From an uncultured Bacilli bacterium (GTDB lineage: Bacteria > Bacillota_I > Bacilli_A > RF39 > UBA660), in NCBI GenBank assembly GCA_947632405.1, contig CANRPE010000015.1:1-37598 (forward strand): a stretch of DNA of 37,598 nucleotides. Direction: 5' to 3'. A program made the translations under genes and the position numbers. Position 1 is the stretch's first letter. Each line of letters begins with the position of its first letter. The notes beneath the pieces are model-generated. The model saw only the letters and a list, made by a program, of their open reading frames with translations, was not told where the DNA came from and searched no databases. Shown here piece by piece: positions 7,169 through 16,175 of the stretch.

Positions 7169-8652
7169 TTTATATCACCTATTAAAGACATTATTTCAAC
7201 TAATTTTTCATCCAATTGCTTTTCTAAATTTTCTCTTTTTGATATAAAATTATCCATTGTTTCTTTTGGTGACAATATAATTTCCTCTTTCGTTGGATAT
7301 CCACATTGATCCAAATTATAATTTAAATCTATTATTTCATTTATGGAATACTTTTTGGATTTCCAAGTTTCTGTTAAAGATTCATCATTTTTTTCATCTT
7401 TAATTTCTACTCTTTTATTCCACCAATTAATCACATCTTCAAAATGTTTTAATTCAACAGGTTTAGTTTTGCTAAATGCTTTATACCCATTTGGTAAATC
7501 CATTCTATAAAACCAAATCTCATTAGTTGGACCTATTTTATCAAAAAATAATAAATTGGTAGCTATTGATGTATATGGTGCAAATATTGATCCAGGTAAT
7601 CTAATAATAGTGTGCAAATTACATTCTTCTAATAATTTCTTTTTTATGGCTACTTTAGTATTATCAGAACCAAATAGGAATCCATCTGGAAGAACTATTC
7701 CAACTCTACCATTTTGTTTTAATCTGTATAGTATTTCTACCATAAATAAATCTGCTGTTTCAGAATCTCTTAATTCAGTTGGAAAATTTTGTTGAACAGA
7801 CTTCTTTTCTGTGCCACCATACGGAGGATTCATTAGAATAACATCGAATTTATCAATTTCTTCATAATCTCTTACATTTTTTTCAAGTGAATTGCCTCTT
7901 ATTATTTGTGGCTCATTAATATCATGTAACAACATATTAGTAGTACATAATAAGTAAGGCAAAGATTTCTTTTCTACACCATAGAAAGATTGTTGAAGTA
8001 ATTGGTTACTAGAAGTATTACTTACACTTTCTTTCATATGATTTAAAGCAGATACTAAGAATCCACCTGTTCCACAAGCGAAATCTGCAATTGATTCTCC
8101 TACTTTTGGATCTACCATTTTTACTACGAAGTCTGTTACTGCTCTTGGAGTATAAAATTCTCCTGATTTACCCGCAGATTGTAAATCTTTTAGTATTGTT
8201 TCATATATTTCATTAAATGCATGCCTTACTTTAAAATCAGTTAAGTCTATTTCATTTAATACATTTACAACTTGGCGAATTAAAACTCCGTCTTTCATAT
8301 AGTTATTTAAATCTGTAAATACTTCTTTAACCAATCTCCCTCTCACATCTGTATTTTCATCTACCTCAAGATCTTTTAAAGTGGAAAATAATTGGATAAT
8401 AAAGTTACTCATTTCTTCACCAGTAATTGCTCTACCATCTTTATTATCTATTGCCCAATTTCTCCATCTATATTCTTCTGGTATTATTGATACATAATTA
8501 TCTTCTACTATTTCCCACTCTGATTCTTTGGCATCATATAATTTAAGAAATAGCATCCAAACAATTTGTTCAATTCGTTGTGCATCTCCGTTTACACCAG
8601 CATCTTGCCTCATTATATCTTGCAGTCTTTTAATCATTGTTCCTATATTCAT
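7165..8652 (-). CDS. hsdM: Type I restriction-modification DNA adenine methyltransferase subunit
   Basis: The 495-residue protein has an N-terminal helical HsdM domain (about 5-150), then GEFYTPRAVTDFVVKMV, the S-adenosylmethionine-binding motif DFACGTGGF (190-198) and the N6-adenine catalytic motif NPPYGG (275-280). It methylates adenine within the site picked by HsdS and protects the host. The start ATG follows GGAGGT. It sits 10 bp after hsdR and overlaps hsdS by 4 bp, so hsdR-hsdM-hsdS form one operon. All expected motifs are intact. Confidence 0.96.
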   Translation of the reverse strand: MNIGTMIKRLQDIMRQDAGVNGDAQRIEQIVWMLFLKLYDAKESEWEIVEDNYVSIIPEEYRWRNWAIDNKDGRAITGEEMSNFIIQLFSTLKDLEVDENTDVRGRLVKEVFTDLNNYMKDGVLIRQVVNVLNEIDLTDFKVRHAFNEIYETILKDLQSAGKSGEFYTPRAVTDFVVKMVDPKVGESIADFACGTGGFLVSALNHMKESVSNTSSNQLLQQSFYGVEKKSLPYLLCTTNMLLHDINEPQIIRGNSLEKNVRDYEEIDKFDVILMNPPYGGTEKKSVQQNFPTELRDSETADLFMVEILYRLKQNGRVGIVLPDGFLFGSDNTKVAIKKKLLEECNLHTIIRLPGSIFAPYTSIATNLLFFDKIGPTNEIWFYRMDLPNGYKAFSKTKPVELKHFEDVINWWNKRVEIKDEKNDESLTETWKSKKYSINEIIDLNYNLDQCGYPTKEEIILSPKETMDNFISKRENLEKQLDEKLVEIMSLIGDIK

Positions 8653-8662
8653 AACTTACCTC

Positions 8663-10981
8663 CTAGCTATATAAAGCTTTTTTAATATTAGAAATAACAT
8701 TTAAATATTTATCTTTACCACCAAATAAATTTACTATAGGAACAAGCCCTCCGAATTTATTGAAATTTTTAACTTCTAATATTCTAATATTTTCTAATTC
8801 TACAATATCTTGATTTTTGTATGTATTTAATAGTTCTTCAATAACATCTTTTTGAGAATCACTATATTCATTAATAAAATCACTATTCTTTACTTTTTCA
8901 ATTCTATCTTCTTTAGATACAACTTCTTCACCATAAGCCATATTAGATAAAATATCAAATATATCTATATTATCATTAGCTTTGTCATATAAAGCATCAA
9001 TCATAACACCTTCGTTATACAAATAATTTAAGAAGTCTTTTTTTGAATCAGCTCTATACCACTCTTGTTCAAAATCTTCATATTTTTCATAAACTCTTTT
9101 TAAATTCTTACCAGAATATTCAACAATTGATTCTGTTATTAATTTTCCATCTGCATCATAGTATTTAACTGTTTCATTTAATATTGATACAGGAACATCT
9201 TTTATATAAACTTTTCTTGATTCACCATCTAAAACTTCACCACTAAGTGGTGGTTCTACTGGATTGACTCCAACTCCAAAATCAGTACCTGTTTTTGGTT
9301 CAGATCCGTTTCCACCATCAACATCTAATACAACCTCTGCTGGACCGTTAAAGTTAGGATCAGCAAATTTTTCAGAATTATTTCTAAAATCCATTATAGT
9401 AAAGTATTCCTTACCTTTGTTTGGTAAAAGTCTTGTACCTCTACCAATAATTTGTTTAAATTCTGTCATACTTTGAATTTCTTCATCTAGTACAATTAAT
9501 TTAACTGTTTTTGTATCAACACCTGTTGATAATAATTTTGAAGTTGTTGCTATAACAGGATACACAGTATTTGAATCTATAAAATCATCTAATTTTGACT
9601 TTCCAACAACATCATTGCTAGTTATTCTAATAACATAGTTTGGATTAACTTGCATCATATCTTTATTCTCTTCTGCAAGTGCATTTCTCATCCTTAAAGC
9701 ATGTTCTGTATCAACACAGAAAACAATTGCTCTAGCCATTCGATCAGTTGATTTCATGTATTCAGTAATTCTTTTAGCAACTACTTTAGTTCTTTCATCA
9801 ATAACTATTGTTCTATCATAATCATGTAATGTATATTCTCTATCTTCTACCTCATATCCATCTTCATCAAGTTTTCCTCTTTCAGGTCTATAACCCTCTA
9901 AATCTTTATCTAAACTAACTTTTACAACTTTATAAGGAGCTAAGAATCCATCTTCAATTCCTTGCTTTAAAGAATATGTATAAATCGGTTCTCCAAAGTA
10001 AGTAATATTAGATACATCTACAGTTTCTTTTGGAGTTGCTGTCATACCTATTTGTGTTGCACCACTAAAATAAGTTAATATTTCATGCCAGTTTGAATCA
10101 TCTTTTGCACTACTTCTATGACACTCATCAACAATTATTAAATCAAAAAAATCTGGTTTAAATTGTTTATAAACTTCTTCTTCATTACTTCTCAACTGAT
10201 GATATAAAGACATATATATTTCATAAGATGAATCCATATTTCTATGTTCAACTTTTGTCATTACTTTTTGAAAAGGTTTAAAATCATTTTGCATGGTTTG
10301 ATCTATCAATACATTTCGATCTGCTAAATATAAAACTTTTCTCATTTTGCCAGATTTATATAATCTATGAATTATTTGAAAAGCTGTAAATGTTTTACCT
10401 GTTCCTGTTGCCATAACAAGTAAAATTCTCTTTTGTCCTTTTGCAATTGCTTCAATTGTTTTATTAATTGCTATTCTTTGATAATATCTAGGAGTTTTAT
10501 TTATATCCATAAAATAATATGGTTCAGTTATTAGTTGTTCCTGTTCAGGAGTTATTTGTTTTTCTTTTAAATATCTTTCCCATAAATTTTGTGGAGTTGG
10601 AAATTCTTCTAGATTTAATTCTCTTTCTTCACCAGTTATCATATCATGCTCATAAAATCCATCACCATTAGAAGAATATGCAAAAGGAATATCTAAATCA
10701 TAAGCATAATCCATTCCTTGCTGAATTCCATGAGAAACAGGGACTTTATTATCTTTTGCTTCTACAATTGCAATTGGTATATTTGCTTTATAGGATAATA
10801 AATAATCTACTTTTTTACCTTTTCCTCTCTGAGCAACATTTTCTCTAACATTTATTTTCCCTGCTGTATAATAATATTCACACCTAATTTGATTCTTTAT
10901 ATCCCAATCTGCTTCCTGCAATGCAGGTGTTATATATTTTAACTTTATATCTTCTTCTGTTAAATCCGATTTATTAATCAT
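8663..10981 (-). CDS. hsdR: Type I restriction endonuclease/translocase subunit
   Basis: HsdR cuts unmethylated DNA after ATP-driven translocation. The 772-residue protein has an N-terminal nuclease domain with Asp in KKVDYLL (D59) and EAK (E74, K76), and a superfamily 2 helicase core with Walker A ATGTGKT (191-197), DECH (285-288), GMTATP (312-317) and the motif VI region IIGRGTRLLP. A C-terminal EcoEI-type domain follows. It is shorter than the 1000-residue EcoR124 type but normal for EcoEI-like proteins. The start is ATG 10979-10981 behind TAGGAGTG, not the upstream in-frame ATG at 11005. An extended -10 promoter lies just upstream. Confidence 0.95.
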   Translation of the reverse strand: MINKSDLTEEDIKLKYITPALQEADWDIKNQIRCEYYYTAGKINVRENVAQRGKGKKVDYLLSYKANIPIAIVEAKDNKVPVSHGIQQGMDYAYDLDIPFAYSSNGDGFYEHDMITGEERELNLEEFPTPQNLWERYLKEKQITPEQEQLITEPYYFMDINKTPRYYQRIAINKTIEAIAKGQKRILLVMATGTGKTFTAFQIIHRLYKSGKMRKVLYLADRNVLIDQTMQNDFKPFQKVMTKVEHRNMDSSYEIYMSLYHQLRSNEEEVYKQFKPDFFDLIIVDECHRSSAKDDSNWHEILTYFSGATQIGMTATPKETVDVSNITYFGEPIYTYSLKQGIEDGFLAPYKVVKVSLDKDLEGYRPERGKLDEDGYEVEDREYTLHDYDRTIVIDERTKVVAKRITEYMKSTDRMARAIVFCVDTEHALRMRNALAEENKDMMQVNPNYVIRITSNDVVGKSKLDDFIDSNTVYPVIATTSKLLSTGVDTKTVKLIVLDEEIQSMTEFKQIIGRGTRLLPNKGKEYFTIMDFRNNSEKFADPNFNGPAEVVLDVDGGNGSEPKTGTDFGVGVNPVEPPLSGEVLDGESRKVYIKDVPVSILNETVKYYDADGKLITESIVEYSGKNLKRVYEKYEDFEQEWYRADSKKDFLNYLYNEGVMIDALYDKANDNIDIFDILSNMAYGEEVVSKEDRIEKVKNSDFINEYSDSQKDVIEELLNTYKNQDIVELENIRILEVKNFNKFGGLVPIVNLFGGKDKYLNVISNIKKALYS

Positions 10982-11016
10982 ACCAATCACTCCTAAACAA
11001 GACATATTTCTATAAA

Positions 11017-11025
11017 ATTATACCA
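11017..11025 (-). promoter_or_regulatory. hsd operon promoter (extended -10)
   Basis: Minus strand TGGTATAAT. The six bases of TGACGA fall inside the upstream terminator hairpin and are the best -35 candidate (16-bp spacer). It lies directly after the U tract of the terminator, so the cassette is insulated and independently transcribed. Confidence 0.6.
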
Positions 11026-11026
11026 T

Positions 11027-11057
11027 AAAAAAAGCATCTCGTCATCATCGGAGATGC
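11027..11057 (-). terminator. Terminator of the YaaC-like operon
   Basis: Minus strand GCATCTC, 10-base loop, GAGATGC, then seven U. It lies about 210 bp beyond the YaaC-like gene stop and immediately before the hsd promoter. Confidence 0.85.
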
Positions 11058-11265
11058 TTAAAAACATTTTGTATTGTAATTTATTGAATACAAATACTAT
11101 GTATTTAAAAGATCATCAAATTCAATTTTAAAAGTTAATACTTTTGCCATTTAATATTATTTAAATCATTCAATATTCATTGTGCATTTAGCATGGTTTT
11201 TGTTGTGCAAATAGCAAAAATTATAAAGTACATTTAACACTAAAATTATCATTCATTTGTGAAAG

Positions 11266-12372
11266 TTATCTATAATTTTTAGACCATGGAAGAAAATCAT
11301 GGCTATTATAACGAAAATTATGTTCTTCTATTTCATTAATAATATTATTCATTATATCAGTTGTAGAATTCTTAATAACTCTTTTAACATCCAAATCATT
11401 ATATGAATCTTCTTTGTAGAAATATCCAAATAAAATAAAATGTGCTTGATAATAAAAATGTATAACAGCATTATATATAGATAATTCTATTAAAGTTGCT
11501 TCTTTCGATGATCTCCTATCTATATACTTTTCCCATTTGTCTGCATTATATCTTACTAACATTCCATAAGCCATTATTAACAAATAACAATACACCATCA
11601 CATTTATGTCCTTTATTCCTTCGTTAAATTTTTCTGGTAAAATTAAATATTGTTTATAAAGAATATTATCTTTCTTGAATTCCCCATTACTTATTTTTCT
11701 TTTATATGACATATTTAAATAACAATAATAATTATTATCTCTACTATTTAATTGCCCTACTAAACCAAATTCTTGTGTAATTTCTTCTATTTCTGGTGTC
11801 AAATTATCTCCAATAATTACAAATTCTGAATCATCATTTTTATCTTGCCTTGATAGAAGAGATACTTCTCCTGTAGTTTTATAATAAACTTCTTCTAAAC
11901 CTGGTATATGTCTTAACAATTTATATAATTCAATTTTTTGAGGTGTTATTTCATTATTAAATATTTTTAAAAGTGATATAACTGCACCATGTGATTTAAG
12001 ATTAATTTTTAAATTTAAAACATTATCTACAATATCTTGATTTTTGACTTCAAAACCATGCTTACTAAAATTACCTAAAATTTTTTCATCAAAATATTTT
12101 AAATTGCAAATACCTTTTAATATATTATTAAAAGCATAAGATAGTAATAATGGCTTTGTGCTTAAAGTAACAGTTTGTGAAGCAATATAATATTCATTTG
12201 CCTGTCTAAAACATGCTGCTGATATTTCTGCATGTTCCTTTATTTTATCTTCATTCTCACTTGGAAATATATTTTTAATATAATTATAACAATATTGATT
12301 TTGTTCAAACATCTTTAAATCATTAAGTGTTGATTCAAAAGAGTTACTTGTAATTTTATAATTATAGTTCAT
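11266..12372 (-). CDS. YaaC-like protein, 368 aa
   Basis: The pattern ACFRQANEYYIAS followed by KPLLLSYAFNNILKGIC and then KHGFEV resembles the YaaC family, a group of mostly helical Bacillota proteins of unknown biochemical role. This was judged by eye, with no search. There is no nuclease, helicase or NTPase motif. A second helical half (about 250-365) contains VMVYCYLLIMAYGMLV and many aromatics but no clear membrane span. The start is ATG 12370-12372 behind AGGTGA; the in-frame GTG upstream overlaps that site. It directly follows an 83-aa gene with 9 bp between them. Sitting beside restriction-modification and ADP-ribose enzymes, a defence role is plausible but inferred only from position. 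Confidence 0.6.
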   Translation of the reverse strand: MNYNYKITSNSFESTLNDLKMFEQNQYCYNYIKNIFPSENEDKIKEHAEISAACFRQANEYYIASQTVTLSTKPLLLSYAFNNILKGICNLKYFDEKILGNFSKHGFEVKNQDIVDNVLNLKINLKSHGAVISLLKIFNNEITPQKIELYKLLRHIPGLEEVYYKTTGEVSLLSRQDKNDDSEFVIIGDNLTPEIEEITQEFGLVGQLNSRDNNYYCYLNMSYKRKISNGEFKKDNILYKQYLILPEKFNEGIKDINVMVYCYLLIMAYGMLVRYNADKWEKYIDRRSSKEATLIELSIYNAVIHFYYQAHFILFGYFYKEDSYNDLDVKRVIKNSTTDIMNNIINEIEEHNFRYNSHDFLPWSKNYR

Positions 12373-12381
12373 ATTTTTCAC

Positions 12382-12633
12382 CTATTTTAAACCTATAAAT
12401 TCATGATTATACTTTTCTGCAATTAAATCACATAACTCAGATAGATACTGTAAATTGCATTGATAAACAACTTCTGGGGATGGACAAATTATCTCTATAT
12501 CTTCATTTGTTTTTTTATCAATATTTTTTTCAAAGTTTATTATCTCTTCTAATAAACTCTTTCTTTCATTTAAAAGTTCCTTATATGTCTTATGCTCTTG
12601 CTCTTTTCTATATGAATAAGAACTAATCATCAT
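12382..12633 (-). CDS. 83-aa helical protein paired with the YaaC-like protein
   Basis: A small protein with a long charged helix (about 8-45, KEQEHKTYKELLNERKSLLE) and a C-terminal segment PEVVYQCNLQYLSELCDLIA. No family is recognised. The stop codon is followed directly by the ribosome-binding site of the YaaC-like gene, so the two are co-transcribed and probably coupled. ATG 12631-12633 is used here; AAAGG is 11 bases upstream, and a second ATG follows immediately. It may be a binding partner of the larger protein. Confidence 0.6.
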   Translation of the reverse strand: MMISSYSYRKEQEHKTYKELLNERKSLLEEIINFEKNIDKKTNEDIEIICPSPEVVYQCNLQYLSELCDLIAEKYNHEFIGLK

Positions 12634-12689
12634 ATTTACCACGACCTTTCTTTAGAATAAAAGGATTATTTTCATCAATTTATGTATAA

Positions 12690-12842
12690 TTATATCATTT
12701 GCTTCCAAATGTTTTTTACTAAGATAAATATAAAATGCATAATTTTTTTAGCAATGTTTTCAACTACCACAGTTAAAAATTTTTGTTCATTTTCTTTAAT
12801 AAGAATCTTTTCTAATTTATTAACTAATTCCCTCTTTTCCAT
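12690..12842 (-). CDS. Possible 50-aa small protein or gene remnant
   Basis: A short minus-strand frame starts at ATG 12840-12842 and reads MEKRELVNKLEKILIKENEQ, then a hydrophobic, basic C-terminus. No good ribosome-binding site is seen. It lies in the gap between the tandem ADP-ribosylglycohydrolase and the 83-aa gene and reads like coding sequence, but it may be the remnant of a larger gene. No family is recognised. Confidence 0.3.
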   Translation of the reverse strand: MEKRELVNKLEKILIKENEQKFLTVVVENIAKKIMHFIFILVKNIWKQMI

Positions 12843-12880
12843 AAGTGTCCATTTTTATAATTGCCATTTATTCCAATTTT

Positions 12881-14626
12881 TCAAATAACACCATACTTTT
12901 CCCAAAAATTTGAATGAATATCCTTCAAATAATCATCTAAAAATTCTAGTGAATGATTATATATATCATCTGGTATTCCATAATAAGCAGAAGCAATACT
13001 TCCTGTAATTGCACCTATTGTATCACTATCTCCACCAATACAAATAGCGTTACGAATTGCATCTTCAAAATCATAAGATTCCAGGAAAGCAATTAAAGAG
13101 TTTTTTACCGTTTCAACACAATTAATAATTGCTTTATCTGAAGACTCACTCAATTCTTTAACACTACTATCCAATTTAAAATAATTTTCTTCAATATACT
13201 CTTTTATTTCTTCTTTGGTTTTATTATTTAACGCCATATTTATTGCAAAACATACTGCTTCAGTTCCCTTTATACTATCTTCGTTATTATGAGAAACATT
13301 AGTAATTATAGAAGATGCTGCTTTTAATTCATTTATGTTTTTTATAACTACTGGAACAGCACTTATTCTCATCGCAGAACCATTTCCAAAACTTCCATAA
13401 GGTTCATGATTATCAGTTTTTATCCATTGGTAAAAACTAGGACCAAAACCACAATTCAAATATTTTCTACCGACTTCTACCATTGAGTTAATTGAAAGAT
13501 TCTTTAAATTATCCAAAGTACCATTGTATTCCAATAAAGCTTTTGCTACTGCAAAAGTCATCACAGTATCATCAGTAAATCGACAATATTTATCGTGAAG
13601 CAATATAAAGTTTTTCTTATCTTTACAATTATTAATTTCAAATCTTGAACCAGCTATATCACCTATAGCAGTACCAAGAATTACATCTTTTTTTAAAGTA
13701 GAAAATGTTCTTTCAAAATTAATTGACAAATCAATCAAATAATCTCTTTTTTTCAAAGAATTAAGCCATTTTTCTGGTATTGAATTATATCCATATATAA
13801 TCCCAGCCATTGATCCAACAATTGCTCCTATTGTATCAGTATCATTTCCTATATTTGTAGATGCTATAATTGCTTCTTTATAGCTTTTAGAATTTAACAA
13901 TATCCATAAGGCACATTCCCAAGTATCTACCACATAACCTGTTGACTTTATATCATTAATTTTTAAATCAGAAATATCTTCCTTTATCAATCTATCATAT
14001 TTAGAAATTGATTCTTCATCATATTTACTATAATCATCTAGTTTTAAATATTCGTATGCACTTTCTTTAGACATTCCGTTTAATAAATTAATTAAAAATT
14101 TAACATACATATAACATGCAATCTTACTGATATTGTGTGAGTGTGTAAGTGATGAAACCTCATTAGATAAGCTCATAATTTTATCATTGCTAAGATGTTT
14201 TGAATAAGAATATAAAGCCACAGGTAATATTCTCATTAATGAACCATTTCCATTTGAATTAATATCTGATAAACCACATTCTGTTGGATTATCTCCATTT
14301 GTATAATTTCTACAGGCTTTTAAGCATGTTCTTCCAACATCAAAAGTCACACCATTTGGAGTATATTCACCATTATTTAACCAATCACACCATCTGGACA
14401 TTATATCAGAATAATCAAATTTTTTATTTTTAATAAGAGATTCTATAGTTGCTATTTCCATTGAAGTGTCATCTGACCATGAACCAGCAGGCTGCCCTAC
14501 TTTTTTTGATCCAATCATTTCTACTACTGGATTCTTTAATAAATGTTCACGAATACAAAATTCTGTCGGAACACCCATAGCATCACCAACTGCATGTCCT
14601 AGTATACTATCAACAAATTTCGACAT
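12881..14626 (-). CDS. Tandem ADP-ribosylglycohydrolase (two DraG-type domains), 581 aa
   Basis: Enzymes of this family remove ADP-ribose from proteins, nucleic acids or small acceptors using two metal ions. Two complete copies are fused. The first (about 1-295) has GHAVGDAMGVPTEF, SDDT (51-54) and GNDTDTIGA (260-268). The second (about 310-581) has GTAIGDIAGSRFE, TDDT (351-354) and GGDSDTIGA (531-539). The metal-binding Asp residues are present in both, so both could be active. Family members usually have one domain of about 300 residues. The start is ATG 14624-14626, about 10 bases after AGAGGTGA; an in-frame GTG further upstream has no support. It has its own extended -10 promoter and follows the macro-domain operon after a terminator. 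The substrate is unknown. Confidence 0.9.
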   Translation of the reverse strand: MSKFVDSILGHAVGDAMGVPTEFCIREHLLKNPVVEMIGSKKVGQPAGSWSDDTSMEIATIESLIKNKKFDYSDIMSRWCDWLNNGEYTPNGVTFDVGRTCLKACRNYTNGDNPTECGLSDINSNGNGSLMRILPVALYSYSKHLSNDKIMSLSNEVSSLTHSHNISKIACYMYVKFLINLLNGMSKESAYEYLKLDDYSKYDEESISKYDRLIKEDISDLKINDIKSTGYVVDTWECALWILLNSKSYKEAIIASTNIGNDTDTIGAIVGSMAGIIYGYNSIPEKWLNSLKKRDYLIDLSINFERTFSTLKKDVILGTAIGDIAGSRFEINNCKDKKNFILLHDKYCRFTDDTVMTFAVAKALLEYNGTLDNLKNLSINSMVEVGRKYLNCGFGPSFYQWIKTDNHEPYGSFGNGSAMRISAVPVVIKNINELKAASSIITNVSHNNEDSIKGTEAVCFAINMALNNKTKEEIKEYIEENYFKLDSSVKELSESSDKAIINCVETVKNSLIAFLESYDFEDAIRNAICIGGDSDTIGAITGSIASAYYGIPDDIYNHSLEFLDDYLKDIHSNFWEKYGVI

Positions 14627-14654
14627 ATAACAACATTCACCTCTTTTCATTAAT

Positions 14655-14663
14655 ATTATACCA
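14655..14663 (-). promoter_or_regulatory. Promoter of the tandem ADP-ribosylglycohydrolase gene
   Basis: Minus strand TGGTATAAT, about 30 bp upstream of the start codon. The surrounding ATGGTATAAT is identical to the hsd operon promoter core. Confidence 0.6.
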
Positions 14664-14727
14664 TGAAAAAGGCAGACCACCTATATGACTTGCTCATACA
14701 AATTTAAAAATTTTATGTTTTTTTGAA

Positions 14728-14759
14728 AAAAGTTATTACGGTTGAGAGTAATAACTTTT
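14728..14759. terminator. Bidirectional terminator after the macro-domain operon
   Basis: AAAAGTTATTAC (14728-14739) and its inverse GTAATAACTTTT (14748-14759) form a perfect 12-bp stem with an 8-base loop, followed on the minus strand by a T-rich run. It separates the macro-domain operon from the tandem hydrolase gene. Confidence 0.85.
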
Positions 14760-14804
14760 GATTTTTAAAAATTATTACGCCAAGATTACCACAAACAATC
14801 ACTG

Positions 14805-15389
14805 TTAATATTTTCTAGGAAAATATTCTTTTCCAGCAATCCACAAATATTTATCAATATCTCTTAAATTATATTCATCTATATTATAATACTTTTTAAA
14901 ATCAATCAGTATTTTTTTAAATTTTGCATAATCTTTTAAATCAGCTTGTTTAAAAGAAGCAAACTTATCTTTTGTTTTAAAATACATTAACATTCTATCT
15001 ACAAAATAATCATAAATAGGAAACTCAATATTGTTATGATGACTACAATATTTTGTAGCAAATGAATAGAAAAACTTATCTTTATCATTTATAGTTATAT
15101 GAGCTATATCATTTACTAAAGTAGGATCTCCTTCATTTAATCTTTTATCTATTTTTAATTCAAATATCTTTTTTGCAACAGGATATATTGAAAAAATATT
15201 TGTGCTATAAAAATCATTTAAACAGCTACACTTAATTAAAATTTCATTCAAATCAGTATTATATTTATAAACTTCGTGAAAAAGTTTATAAAGACTACTT
15301 TCTTGCCATACATAATGCTCTTCTAAGTTATCCCATTTATCTAAATATTCTTCCATAATTTTTTCATTTGGACTTGGTATATTTTTCAT
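14805..15389 (-). CDS. 194-aa helical protein of unknown function in the macro-domain operon
   Basis: The protein is rich in helices and aromatic residues, with a striking conserved-looking core FYSFATKYCSHHNN followed by FPIYDYFVDRML and a C-terminal LWIAGKEYFP. The [F]SxASKYC...YPIYD pattern reminds me of helix-hairpin-helix DNA glycosylase-like or similar helical proteins, but no catalytic Lys/Asp pair can be assigned, so no function is given. The start is ATG 15387-15389 behind AGGTGATG; two in-frame codons upstream overlap that site. It follows the macro-domain gene by 11 bp and ends before a strong terminator, so the two form one operon. It lacks the visible signatures of DarT-type transferases. 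Confidence 0.65.
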   Translation of the reverse strand: MKNIPSPNEKIMEEYLDKWDNLEEHYVWQESSLYKLFHEVYKYNTDLNEILIKCSCLNDFYSTNIFSIYPVAKKIFELKIDKRLNEGDPTLVNDIAHITINDKDKFFYSFATKYCSHHNNIEFPIYDYFVDRMLMYFKTKDKFASFKQADLKDYAKFKKILIDFKKYYNIDEYNLRDIDKYLWIAGKEYFPRKY

Positions 15390-15400
15390 ATTCATCACCT

Positions 15401-16141
15401 TTATAAACTTTCTATCAATATATTTAATTGTTCTTTCGTAACATTACAATTATAAACTAAATATTGTAAGCAAATTAGTTTTTGAGATAAGCACAAATCT
15501 TCAAGTTCTAAATCCTTAACAAAATCTTTATATTTATTTATAATATCAATTTCATTTAAACTATTAGATTCTAAATATTTTTTAATATCAGTAATATTTA
15601 AGTTTTCTAAATCTTTTTTTAAATCTATTTTTTTAATGTTTAAATAACATTTTAAATAAATATCTTTACATACTGGATTTATATTATTTAAATAAATTTC
15701 TACTTCGTTATCATTACAAAATTTATATAATAAATCTATTAGTGGCTTAGCAACTTCTTCATGTTTATATCCATGAACTCCTGTTCCTAAACTACATAAT
15801 AATATTTTCTTGTATTTCTTCTCTTTAATTTTTTCTAATAAATTCTTATAACAAATTATTAAAGAATTGATAGGATCTTTTTCTTCAAAATACTTTGGAG
15901 CTAAGATATGTATAATATCCATATTTAAATGAAATCCCGAAGTAATACGAACTTCGCCATTGACCATATTATCTTTAAAATTTTGTTTACAATATTCTAA
16001 TAATTCAGGACCACTTGCTCTATATATTGCACCACAAATACCACTACCATTTATCATATACTTATTTGAAGCATTTACAATAGCATCCATATCATTTGAA
16101 TTTAAAATATAATCTCCACAAATCAAATACAATTTTCCCAT
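15401..16141 (-). CDS. Macro-domain protein (ADP-ribose binding/hydrolysis), 246 aa
   Basis: The N-terminal macro domain (about 1-165) shows DAIVNASN (19-26), GSGICGAIYRASG (32-44) and the phosphate-binding loop SLGTGVHGY (117-125). Macro domains bind ADP-ribose, and many remove it from proteins, DNA or O-acetyl-ADP-ribose. The C-terminal 80 residues are helical and unlike known domains. The start is ATG 16139-16141 after GGTGAT. It is the first gene of an operon with the 194-aa helical protein, behind its own extended -10 promoter. In DarTG systems a macro domain is the antitoxin, but no DarT-like gene is seen here. Confidence 0.9.
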   Translation of the reverse strand: MGKLYLICGDYILNSNDMDAIVNASNKYMINGSGICGAIYRASGPELLEYCKQNFKDNMVNGEVRITSGFHLNMDIIHILAPKYFEEKDPINSLIICYKNLLEKIKEKKYKKILLCSLGTGVHGYKHEEVAKPLIDLLYKFCNDNEVEIYLNNINPVCKDIYLKCYLNIKKIDLKKDLENLNITDIKKYLESNSLNEIDIINKYKDFVKDLELEDLCLSQKLICLQYLVYNCNVTKEQLNILIESL

Positions 16142-16175
16142 TATTATCACCACTAAATTATAGATATTACTATTT

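Noticed and set aside
7556-7795. Plus-strand open frames inside hsdM, hsdR, virD4, virB4, virB6 and the adhesin
   Set aside because: They lie opposite well-supported genes, have no ribosome-binding sites and encode no recognisable domains.
12682-12888. 68-codon plus-strand frame in the gap before the tandem hydrolase
   Set aside because: There is no ribosome-binding site, the composition is that of a shadow frame, and the opposite strand reads more like coding sequence.
14805-15389. Reading the 194-aa protein as a DarT-type ADP-ribosyltransferase partner of the macro domain
   Set aside because: No NAD-binding or catalytic Glu pattern of that family is visible; tempting only because of the neighbour.
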